Positions 1-6,571 of a stretch of 25,758 bases of DNA are shown piece by piece. Each line of letters starts with the position of its first letter. Position 1 is the stretch's first letter. The notes beneath the pieces were generated by a model. It was not told the origin of the DNA. It searched no databases and saw nothing but the letters and a program-made list of their open reading frames with translations. Source of the DNA: an uncultured Acetatifactor sp. (GTDB taxonomy: Bacteria; Bacillota; Clostridia; Lachnospirales; Lachnospiraceae); assembly GCA_934394515.1 (NCBI GenBank), contig CAKRRU010000024.1, positions 1-25,758 on the forward strand, given 5' to 3'. The translations under genes and the position numbers were made by a program.

Positions 1-949
1 GTTTATACATTTCATGGATCACACCCAGTGCCGCATAACAGTCCTTCACCGTCTCCACGATGATACGCACAGCGAAAAGATCATAGATCTGATCCAGCGT
101 CTTATGCTGGTTCTTCATCTTTTTGTAAATACTGAAAAAGTGCTTTACCCGGCCATCGACTTTTGCATCGATCCCCGCATTTTTAATATGTTCGCTGACC
201 TCATCCACAATGCCCTGGATGTATTTCTCACGGACGCTCTTACGCACTGCGATCTTATCCACCAGATCATAGTAAATATCCGGCTCCAGATATTTTAAGG
301 ACAGATCGTCCAGTTCGATCTTCAGCTTGCTGATACCAAGCCGCTGGGCAATAGGGCAATAAATTTCCAGTGTCTCCTTGGCGATCCTCTGCTGACTCTC
401 CGGCGTCTTGTATTTTAAGGTACGCATATTATGCAGACGGTCCGCCAGCTTGATCATAATGACACGGATATCCTTCGCCATGGCAAGGAACATCTTACGC
501 AGGTTCTCCGCCTGCATCTCCAGCTTGGCATCCGACTGTTCTCCGCTGCCGGACAGTGGGATCTTCTCCAGTTTCGTCACGCCGTCTACCAGAAGCGCCA
601 CGTCATCTCCGAATTCTCTCTTAAGATCCTCCTCTGTCATCACGGTATCTTCCACCACATCATGCAGGATACCTGCCACGATAGTCTCCTTATCCAGCTT
701 CAGATCCGCCAGAATGATAGCTACATTCAAAGGATGGATGATATAGGGCTCTCCGGACTTCCGGAACTGATTCTTATGTGCCTCGCTGGCCACTTTATAG
801 GCTTTCTCGATCATGGAAATATCATCACTGGGGTGATATTTCTGCACACAGCGAATAAGCTCCTGATATAATTCCTCGGGATTCACGAATTCTTCTGATT
901 TACTTATCTTGTCATCATCGAAGATGACTTCGTTCTTCTCTTCTGTCAT
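1..949 (-). CDS. relA: Bifunctional (p)ppGpp synthetase/hydrolase RelA/SpoT (Rel), N-terminal part
   Basis: Makes and degrades (p)ppGpp, the stringent-response alarmone, in the cytoplasm. The window holds the first 316 residues; the rest runs off the left edge. I see an HD-type hydrolase domain (about residues 45-200) with HPLNVA near 72, the catalytic HDVVED near 96-101 and KLADRLHNMRTL near 168-179. The synthetase domain begins with GRVKHFFSIYKKM at about 266-278. All hydrolase motifs look intact, so this should be a two-activity Rel rather than a synthetase-only RelA. The ATG at 947-949 follows a GGAG about 10 bases upstream. It starts 36 bases after apt, with no terminator between, so it is the last visible gene of the DUF308-CBS-apt-relA operon. 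An apt-relA order is common in Firmicutes; the usual upstream recJ is not present here. Confidence 0.96.
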   Translation of the reverse strand, partial: MTEEKNEVIFDDDKISKSEEFVNPEELYQELIRCVQKYHPSDDISMIEKAYKVASEAHKNQFRKSGEPYIIHPLNVAIILADLKLDKETIVAGILHDVVEDTVMTEEDLKREFGDDVALLVDGVTKLEKIPLSGSGEQSDAKLEMQAENLRKMFLAMAKDIRVIMIKLADRLHNMRTLKYKTPESQQRIAKETLEIYCPIAQRLGISKLKIELDDLSLKYLEPDIYYDLVDKIAVRKSVREKYIQGIVDEVSEHIKNAGIDAKVDGRVKHFFSIYKKMKNQHKTLDQIYDLFAVRIIVETVKDCYAALGVIHEMYK

Positions 950-985
950 AGACGAAACAACTCCATATATAATATTGTTACTTTT

Positions 986-1510
986 TTATTTTCCCTCGTA
1001 ACAGATCGCAGACTCCAGGCGATATCCGTCCAGACGCTCACGGCCATTTAATCCTGCCAGTTCGATCAGTACCACAATACCGGCTACTTCTCCGCCCAGA
1101 GACTCGATCAGCCTGATCATGGCCTCGGTGGTACCTCCGGTAGCGATCAGATCATCCACGATCAGAACCTTCTGACCGGGCTTGATGCTGTCCTTGTGCA
1201 TCTCAATGGTAGCAGAACCGTATTCGAGATCATAAGTGGTGGATACGGTCTCTCTGGGAAGCTTGCCCTTCTTACGGATCAGTACAAAGGGCTTATGATT
1301 ATTGTATGCAATAGGTGTTCCGAAGATAAATCCACGGGACTCAGGACCTACTACCACATCATAGTCCAGATCCTTGATCTTCTCCTGCATGGTATCGATC
1401 GCCAGGTGCAGTCCGTCCGCATCCTGCAATACGCTTGTCACATCACGGAAAATGATACCTTTCTCCGGGAAATCGGGAATACTCTTTACATATTCTTCCA
1501 ACTTTTTCAT
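986..1510 (-). CDS. apt: Adenine phosphoribosyltransferase
   Basis: Salvages adenine: adenine plus PRPP gives AMP plus pyrophosphate, in the cytoplasm. The protein is 174 residues, normal for Apt. It has the N-terminal PDFPEKGIIFRDVTSVL segment, GPESRGFIFG near residue 55, and the PRPP-binding loop VLIVDDLIATGGTTEA near residues 115-130. I chose the ATG at 1508-1510 because AAAGGTG lies about 9 bases upstream; a GTG four codons earlier (1522) would overlap that ribosome site. It is 36 bases upstream of relA and 38 bases downstream of the CBS gene, so it is cotranscribed with both. Adenine salvage beside alarmone metabolism fits, since both draw on purine nucleotide pools. Confidence 0.97.
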   Translation of the reverse strand: MKKLEEYVKSIPDFPEKGIIFRDVTSVLQDADGLHLAIDTMQEKIKDLDYDVVVGPESRGFIFGTPIAYNNHKPFVLIRKKGKLPRETVSTTYDLEYGSATIEMHKDSIKPGQKVLIVDDLIATGGTTEAMIRLIESLGGEVAGIVVLIELAGLNGRERLDGYRLESAICYEGK

Positions 1511-1548
1511 TGTTTTACACACCTTTCTTCTCTTTTTTCTGCTTTTTA

Positions 1549-1983
1549 TCAGATTTGCTTTTCTGCTACTTCAATCTGTTTTTTAATAAAATATTTAATG
1601 ATCTCGCTTCGAGTGATAATGCCGATAAATACATTTCTGTCATCTATCACCGGTACAAAGTTCTGCATCTGCGCCTGTCCCAACAGTTCTTCCATATTGG
1701 TATCAATACATACCGGACGGATCTTGCCACTCTGGATAATATCCCGTACGGACAGCTTTTCCAGACTTTTCATGGTGATAGTATCCAACTCACTGTTATG
1801 ACTTAAAATATTCCACAGAAAATCTCCCTCACTGACTACGCCCACATACCGGTCCTCGGCATCAATTACCGGTACTGCCGTGTAACCGTAGCGCTTCATC
1901 TTCTCCAGCCCTTGCCTGATGGTCATATCGTCACGAAGGAAAGTAACCTCTTCCTTCGGAGACAAAAACGATGCAATGTTCAC
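1549..1983 (-). CDS. Two-CBS-domain protein, DarB/CbpB-like candidate c-di-AMP receptor
   Basis: A small cytoplasmic protein of 144 residues made almost wholly of two CBS domains (about 6-60 and 80-135), which usually bind adenine nucleotides. The first carries GYTAVPVID (33-41) followed by GVVSEGDFLW; the second carries FVPVIDDRNVFIGIITRSE (109-127). Size, the YTA(V/I)P motif and the linker pattern resemble Bacillus DarB (YkuL) and Listeria CbpB. These are known to bind c-di-AMP and, when empty, to bind Rel and alter (p)ppGpp synthesis. That similarity is from memory, not from an alignment. Starts at a GTG (1981-1983) with a perfect AGGAGG six bases upstream; an ATG-only search would miss it. 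It lies in one operon with apt and relA. It could instead sense AMP, ATP or S-adenosylmethionine. Confidence 0.85.
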   Translation of the reverse strand: MNIASFLSPKEEVTFLRDDMTIRQGLEKMKRYGYTAVPVIDAEDRYVGVVSEGDFLWNILSHNSELDTITMKSLEKLSVRDIIQSGKIRPVCIDTNMEELLGQAQMQNFVPVIDDRNVFIGIITRSEIIKYFIKKQIEVAEKQI

Positions 1984-2022
1984 AATGTTCCTCCTGCCAG
2001 TTTCTCTTCCTGTATGCTGTTG

Positions 2023-2619
2023 TTATTTTTCAGTATTGATCTCTTCAAATGTACTGTCCAGGGCATCCTGCTCCTGCTTAAATCTCCGGAACTTCTGCGC
2101 AAAATAGATTGTGGAAAAGCAATCGCCGGCGCCGCTTAAGATCAGTCCCACTCCCAGAATACGGAATAACAGAATCGCCGCCTTAAAAGGATTGCAGATC
2201 AGAACAATTCCCAGAATGATATTAATGACTGCCACAACCAGCATTCCTACCCAGCTGCCATAGCTTAATCTCTTCAGATCAATGGCATCCTGCAGCTTGC
2301 TACATCCGCTGAACAATACCAGTATTCCCAGAATAAAGGGAATCAGGGAAATGATCACTTCTACCTTGTACAAAACTGCCACACCTACCACAATACCTAC
2401 CAGTCCGAATACGAACTCATTGTGGTAATAATTATCTCTGGCGTCCCGAAGCAGATAACAGATCATGGAGACTGCACCTGCCAGGATCAGCACGATACCG
2501 ATCAGATACCCCAGTGTCTTCTGCATGGTCTCAGGGATCACCAGTGCCACAACCCCTAAGAGAATGTACAGGACGCCTGTAAGAATCGCTTCCCATTTCA
2601 ATTCCTTCAGCATTTTCAT
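2023..2619 (-). CDS. DUF308 (HdeD-like) integral membrane protein
   Basis: A 198-residue, very hydrophobic protein with about six membrane helices in two groups of three, as in the HdeD/DUF308 family. Visible helices include AILTGVLYILLGVVALVIP, LIGIVLILAGAVSMICYLL, FVFGLVGIVVGVAVLY, and a later pair around MLVVAVINIILGIVLI and AILLFRILGVGLILSG. The C-terminus is charged and probably cytoplasmic. The biochemical role of the family is not known; E. coli HdeD is linked to acid resistance. I chose the ATG at 2617-2619 because AGGAAGGG lies about 6 bases upstream; a start at 2655 would put that site inside the gene and crowd the upstream terminator. First gene of the operon with CBS, apt and relA (39 bases to the CBS gene). 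No clear promoter of its own was found, so transcription may leak through the terminator at 2665-2703. Confidence 0.88.
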   Translation of the reverse strand: MKMLKELKWEAILTGVLYILLGVVALVIPETMQKTLGYLIGIVLILAGAVSMICYLLRDARDNYYHNEFVFGLVGIVVGVAVLYKVEVIISLIPFILGILVLFSGCSKLQDAIDLKRLSYGSWVGMLVVAVINIILGIVLICNPFKAAILLFRILGVGLILSGAGDCFSTIYFAQKFRRFKQEQDALDSTFEEINTEK

Positions 2620-2664
2620 ATATAACCCTTCCTTTCCTATACCTATCTCATTCATGATAAAACG

Positions 2665-2703
2665 AAAAAGGGGCTCTCTGCATATCTGCGGAAAACCCCC
2701 TTT
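2665..2703 (-). terminator. Rho-independent terminator of the SEC-C gene
   Basis: On the minus strand AAAGGGG (2697-2703) pairs with CCCCTTT (2667-2673) and a run of Ts follows. The loop is about 23 bases. It starts 10 bases after the SEC-C stop codon and separates that gene from the DUF308 operon. Confidence 0.75.
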
Positions 2704-2712
2704 GTGTTCAAT

Positions 2713-3216
2713 TTACTTTCTGCCGCAGCACTTCTTGTACTTCTTGCCGCTTCCGCAGGGACAGGGGTCATTAGGATAAACCTTCTGCTCCTTTACAATG
2801 GTAGTGGAAGACTTCTGTTCCTTGTAGAGTGCCTTACGGGTCTCTTCGTCGAAAATATCGTTCCACTCCTCCAGATTGTACAGCCAGTCAGCCTCTGCAG
2901 CTACCATATTCTTGTACAGGAGAGCCTTGTCGAAGCCTAAATTTACCTGGGTGTCCTCTTCCAGATCGTCGATAGGATTCTGCTCAATCAGACTGTCATT
3001 GATGCCATCCAGGAATCCGGTCATAGTCATCAGAGATACCTTGAATCTGTCAGCCAGTTCCTTGACCGTACCCTTTACCACTTCATTGGGATTCTTCAGA
3101 AGCTGTGCGTAAATCTCTTTCTCCTCCTGGAAATAAGCTGCCCAGAGCTGCTCCAGCTTCTCCTTGCCGGTTGCCTCATTATATGCTACTGATCTCCACT
3201 GTTCCATTAAATTCAT
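2713..3216 (-). CDS. SEC-C motif (zinc-binding) protein
   Basis: A 167-residue, acidic, probably cytoplasmic protein. The C-terminus is a textbook SEC-C motif, [13 protein letters not shown] (about 152-164), the zinc-binding element at the end of SecA that contacts SecB and ribosomes and is reused in many small proteins. The first 140 residues are helical and rich in Glu, Asp and Trp ([18 protein letters not shown]) with no signal peptide; I do not recognise a named domain there. Similar clostridial proteins are annotated only as SEC-C domain proteins, so a role in protein quality control or translation is inference. The ATG at 3214-3216 has AAGGATGG 10 bases upstream; a second ATG three codons later (3207) is possible. 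It has its own promoter at 3335-3363 and a long, structured-looking leader. Confidence 0.9.
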   Translation of the reverse strand: MNLMEQWRSVAYNEATGKEKLEQLWAAYFQEEKEIYAQLLKNPNEVVKGTVKELADRFKVSLMTMTGFLDGINDSLIEQNPIDDLEEDTQVNLGFDKALLYKNMVAAEADWLYNLEEWNDIFDEETRKALYKEQKSSTTIVKEQKVYPNDPCPCGSGKKYKKCCGRK

Positions 3217-3328
3217 AATTGTAATACCATCCTTACATAATAATTAAATATTTAATCATACGGTTTCTCCGCCCCCCGGGCTTTCGAAATCGTCACAGGC
3301 ATCCGCAATTCGGACTGTCGTACTGCCT
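3217..3328 (-). other. Leader of the SEC-C mRNA with hairpin potential; no riboswitch class recognised
   Basis: About 110 bases lie between the predicted transcription start and the SEC-C ATG. On the minus strand CAGGCA pairs with TGCCTG, enclosing TCCG/CGGA around a five-base loop; further on are a TTTCGAAA palindrome, GCCC/GGGC runs and CGG-AGAAA-CCG. The G-rich stretch is unlike the AT-rich gap around it. I could not match it to any riboswitch or leader class I know. Confidence 0.35.
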
Positions 3329-3334
3329 GCTCCT

Positions 3335-3363
3335 AGTATATAACAACTCGTCCTCAAAAACAA
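3335..3363 (-). promoter_or_regulatory. Sigma-A-type promoter for the SEC-C gene
   Basis: On the minus strand TTGTTT (3358-3363), a 17-base spacer and TATACT (3335-3340). Predicted start near 3328. Confidence 0.6.
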
Positions 3364-3373
3364 CAAAAAAATA

Positions 3374-3424
3374 TCAATAGAAAATGTATAAACCCATAAA
3401 TCCGGGACAGACTACTACTATCAT
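3374..3424 (-). CDS. Possible 16-residue hydrophobic peptide
   Basis: An ORF too short for normal gene finding: ATG at 3422-3424, stop TGA at 3374-3376, peptide MIVVVCPGFMGLYIFY. It is preceded by AAAGGAGGGG five bases before the ATG, among the strongest ribosome sites in the window, in a gap with no other use for one. The peptide is hydrophobic with one Cys and one Pro and could insert in the membrane. It lies downstream of the HD-GYP gene's terminator and just upstream of the SEC-C promoter. It could be a small membrane peptide, a leader peptide or chance; I recognise no family. Confidence 0.35.
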   Translation of the reverse strand: MIVVVCPGFMGLYIFY

Positions 3425-3440
3425 CGGATCCCCTCCTTTG

Positions 3441-3454
3441 ATCTTACGTAAGAT
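3441..3454. promoter_or_regulatory. Perfect 14-base palindrome, possible operator
   Basis: ATCTTACGTAAGAT is perfectly self-complementary. It lies 17 bases upstream of the 16-residue ORF, next to its ribosome site, where a dimeric regulator or RNA hairpin could act. No matching regulator is identified. Confidence 0.35.
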
Positions 3455-3481
3455 ACGATAATACTTAATCCTCCCCTTTTG

Positions 3482-3508
3482 AAAAGAGGCACCCACGGGC
3501 GCCTCTTT
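3482..3508 (-). terminator. Rho-independent terminator of the GGDEF/HD-GYP gene
   Basis: AAAGAGGC and GCCTCTTT form an 8-base stem around a 10-base loop, followed on the minus strand by TTTTC. It sits about 25 bases after the stop codon of the membrane signalling gene. Confidence 0.75.
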
Positions 3509-3533
3509 CTTACGTTATCACCGGATTCTCTTA

Positions 3534-5948
3534 TTACAGGGGAACTTTCCCTTCTTTGATCAATGCAATAAATGCCTCCGCCACCTTGGGATCAAACTGT
3601 GTGCCTTTATTTTTCTCCAGCTCTCCCATCGCATACTCTACACTCAGCGGTTCTTTATAAGCTCTCTTGGAGATCATGGCATCAAAGCTGTCGCATACCG
3701 CAAGGATTCTTCCGAGGAGCGGGATTTCTTCTCCTTTTAATCCACGGGGATAGCCTTTGCCGTCATATCTCTCATGGTGAGACACTACTGCCGGAATGAC
3801 ATAATTCATATTCGGTAGATAGTGGATCATCTCTATCGATTTCTCCACATGGCTCTTCATGATCTCATATTCTTCATCCGTGAGCTTTCCTGCCTTTTTC
3901 AGTATGCTCTCCGGAATACCGATCTTACCGATATCATGCAGCAGACCTGCCACCTTCACAGTCTGAATATCGTCTCTGGACACCCCCAGCTTTTGTGCCA
4001 GCAGCACCGCATACTGGGATACGTTAGTAGAATGCTGGAACGTAAAAGAGTCTTTCGCATCAATTGCCGCCACCAGTGCATATACCGTAGGTGCCACCTG
4101 CTCGTAGCCGGTCTCCCTGTCCTGATTTTCCTCCGTAATATTTCCTTCATATACATGAATTTGATCTTTACCGTTCCTCTTGGCATAGAATGCAGCTCTC
4201 TTAGACTGTCGGAACAGTTCCGTTGCATCTGCTGCCAGTCCGGGATACCATGCCACACCAACGCTGAAAGTAATAGGCTGCATCACCTGTGGCTTGTCCG
4301 TGGTATTCTCCCGGACTGCCTGAGTCAGCTTCTCCGCCAGCTCCACCAGTGCATCCCTTCCGGTCTCCGGCACCGAGACCAGAAACTCATTGGACCCCAC
4401 GCGGAAGACCTCTCCGTCCTTCACGTTAGCCTGTATTCTATCTGCACACCATTTCAGGATCCGGTCACCGGTCTGTTCTCCGTACAGATCATTGTATAAT
4501 TTGAAATTATCCATATCCATGTACAGGAAGCCTCTCTCGTCTCCGAGAATGCCCTCCTGCCGCAGACACACTCCACAATAGCTCCGGTTGTACAAGCCTG
4601 TCAGTTCATCATGTATGGACACCTGATATACTTTTTCATAGGCATCAATATTTTTCAGGCTTCCCGATGCGATATTTGCCATCTGGCGAATACAATCTGC
4701 TTCGCGATAATTGAGCTTATTTGCCCGCATCTGCTCCATGTATACAAAACCGCAGACCATATTATCATATTTTAATAAAGCGACCGATGGTGTTTCCTTT
4801 ACCTCGTCCCGTTCTACAATGTCACAGATCCTCTCTGCTTCTTCTCTGCCCAGCGGAATCTGTCCGTTTCGTATTATTTCGTGATATCCGGCATTGTTTT
4901 CATTCTTCTCAAAAATTCTGGATTTCCATCCGGGAATCACATCATCCAGGATATCATGCAGAGTTGCAAACAATTCCCTGCGATTCAGGATAGATGCTGC
5001 TCTGTCCTGAAACTCATGCATTCCTTCCACCATCAGCTTCTGCTTCTGGTTCAGAATATTTTCCAGACGTTTTCTGGCAAATGCTACTACAAATACTGTC
5101 CATGCGCATTGCAGTACAATATACAGGATCAGTTTCTGTACTACGGATCTCTCCAGCGTCCCCAACACATTTTCCAGATTATGATACAGGATCACCAGGG
5201 GCAGGGATGCTAACACTACCGCCAGAAAATATACTGCACCTACCGTCATTCGATAAGAAAAATCAAACAGGTACTGTTTGTACATGATATAGACCATGCA
5301 TACTGCCATGCCAACACAGCCAAGCATATCAAACGGGAATACATTATCGGGAATCTGGCAGAACAGATTTCCCGCCAGAATAAACAGGGTTCCCAGTAAC
5401 AGCGGCTGCAGTTTCTTCCGCAGCTGCAGGTTCCCGCCTATCTTGCAATGTGCCAGATAAGTAGCATAGACCAGTACCAGAACTTCCAATACCACCAGTA
5501 CCCATATGCCCACTGTTGCATGATACACATAGACGCAGGTTCCATCCGCCCGGAGCACCGCCTCAGGTGCCGGCACAAGAGTGCCGCTCCAGGCATTGCC
5601 AAGTACCAGCGCCACTGTCAACACTCCGTAAATATATATCAACGCATCATGCTCTGTAATTTCCAGAAAACTGAACAGAAATGCATACATGAACACCGGA
5701 ATGACCAACAGTCCCATCAGTGCAAAATTATGCCAGAACCAGATCCCGGGGAATACCTGCAGCCGCATGAGGATCACCCCACCGGTCCACACAAGACAGG
5801 AGACCAGCACTGCCCTCAGACTACGGACTGTCCGGCTCCTTATGGTATTCAAAAAGCAGAATAACAGAAAAAGGGAGCACAAAAAGGCTCCCACCGGAAC
5901 ACCGATGTAGAGATTTCTATCTAATGTCATATCCAGAAAGCTCTCCAT
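3534..5948 (-). CDS. Membrane sensor with 7-8 helices, degenerate GGDEF and HD-GYP domain (c-di-GMP phosphodiesterase)
   Basis: An 804-residue signalling protein. Residues 1-295 hold about eight membrane helices, like histidine-kinase 7TM sensor regions; about 310-440 resembles a GAF-type linker. The GGDEF domain (about 443-603) keeps DELTGLYNR (447-455) and DMDNFKLYND (478-487), but its signature is GSNEF (518-522): the metal-binding third position is Asn, so it probably makes no c-di-GMP. The HD-GYP domain (about 620-800) is intact, with HDIGKIGIP (671-679) and HHERYDGKGYP (724-734), and should hydrolyse c-di-GMP, with the GGDEF as a likely GTP- or ligand-sensing regulator. The ATG follows GAGGGAG about 10 bases upstream. 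It is transcribed alone; no c-di-GMP riboswitch is visible. The stimulus is unknown. Confidence 0.93.
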   Translation of the reverse strand: MESFLDMTLDRNLYIGVPVGAFLCSLFLLFCFLNTIRSRTVRSLRAVLVSCLVWTGGVILMRLQVFPGIWFWHNFALMGLLVIPVFMYAFLFSFLEITEHDALIYIYGVLTVALVLGNAWSGTLVPAPEAVLRADGTCVYVYHATVGIWVLVVLEVLVLVYATYLAHCKIGGNLQLRKKLQPLLLGTLFILAGNLFCQIPDNVFPFDMLGCVGMAVCMVYIMYKQYLFDFSYRMTVGAVYFLAVVLASLPLVILYHNLENVLGTLERSVVQKLILYIVLQCAWTVFVVAFARKRLENILNQKQKLMVEGMHEFQDRAASILNRRELFATLHDILDDVIPGWKSRIFEKNENNAGYHEIIRNGQIPLGREEAERICDIVERDEVKETPSVALLKYDNMVCGFVYMEQMRANKLNYREADCIRQMANIASGSLKNIDAYEKVYQVSIHDELTGLYNRSYCGVCLRQEGILGDERGFLYMDMDNFKLYNDLYGEQTGDRILKWCADRIQANVKDGEVFRVGSNEFLVSVPETGRDALVELAEKLTQAVRENTTDKPQVMQPITFSVGVAWYPGLAADATELFRQSKRAAFYAKRNGKDQIHVYEGNITEENQDRETGYEQVAPTVYALVAAIDAKDSFTFQHSTNVSQYAVLLAQKLGVSRDDIQTVKVAGLLHDIGKIGIPESILKKAGKLTDEEYEIMKSHVEKSIEMIHYLPNMNYVIPAVVSHHERYDGKGYPRGLKGEEIPLLGRILAVCDSFDAMISKRAYKEPLSVEYAMGELEKNKGTQFDPKVAEAFIALIKEGKVPL

Positions 5949-6017
5949 ACTTGTATTACTCCCTCACACTTTTGTTTTTATTTTCGGACCGATATCCCTT
6001 TTTCGACCCGAATCCTC

Positions 6018-6539
6018 TTATGTATATAAGATTTTACCACATTTTTCCTTTAAAGACAATGGCACATCCAAAATCCGCTGATTCTCTGAGCCACGAAATG
6101 GTAATCTCAGATTTCTGTATGCTTCCTTGTACTCTCCGTCCACGATAACATCCAGAAGCGGCAGAAGCTCCTTCATTACCGGATCTCCTGCTTCCATCCA
6201 GGGCAGCAGATCCTTGTCAAAATCATACCCAGTGTAGCACCATATCGTTTTCTGCGGATATCGCTCTCGTACCTTTTTCACCAGAGAAAGTACCGTTCCC
6301 CGGTTCTCCGGTTCCATGGGTTCCCCTCCCAGTAAGCTCAAGCCCCGGATATAGTCCGGGGCCAGTGCTTGTAAGATCTCCTGTTCTGTTTCCTCTGTGT
6401 ATGCCTGTCCATAGTGAAAATCCCAGGCTTCGCTGTTAAAACATCCCTTGCAATGATGGGTACAGCCGCTGACGAACAACGACACTCTCACACCGGGACC
6501 GTTTGCCACATCTGTTTTCTTGATCGTTGCATAATTCAT
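6018..6539 (-). CDS. nrdG: Anaerobic ribonucleotide reductase activating protein (radical SAM)
   Basis: Uses a [4Fe-4S] cluster and S-adenosylmethionine to create the glycyl radical on NrdD under anaerobic conditions. The 173-residue length is normal. The cluster motif is CTHHCKGC (Cys26, Cys30, Cys33, spacing C-x3-C-x2-C), preceded by the typical NGPGVRVSLFVSGC; GGEP near 72 contacts SAM in the family. The ATG at 6537-6539 has AAGGAAGG nine bases upstream. It starts 32 bases after nrdD with no terminator between, the usual nrdD-nrdG order, so expression follows the nrdD promoter. Confidence 0.97.
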   Translation of the reverse strand: MNYATIKKTDVANGPGVRVSLFVSGCTHHCKGCFNSEAWDFHYGQAYTEETEQEILQALAPDYIRGLSLLGGEPMEPENRGTVLSLVKKVRERYPQKTIWCYTGYDFDKDLLPWMEAGDPVMKELLPLLDVIVDGEYKEAYRNLRLPFRGSENQRILDVPLSLKEKCGKILYT

Positions 6540-6571
6540 AGGACATTTCCTTCCTTTTTACTATCTGCACA

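Noticed and set aside
2620..2655. Longer N-terminus for the DUF308 protein
   Set aside because: It would place the AGGAAGGG ribosome site inside the gene and crowd the upstream terminator.
5983..6012. Hairpin TTCGGACC/GACCCGAA after nrdG as a terminator
   Set aside because: It includes two G-U pairs and has no T run on the minus strand.
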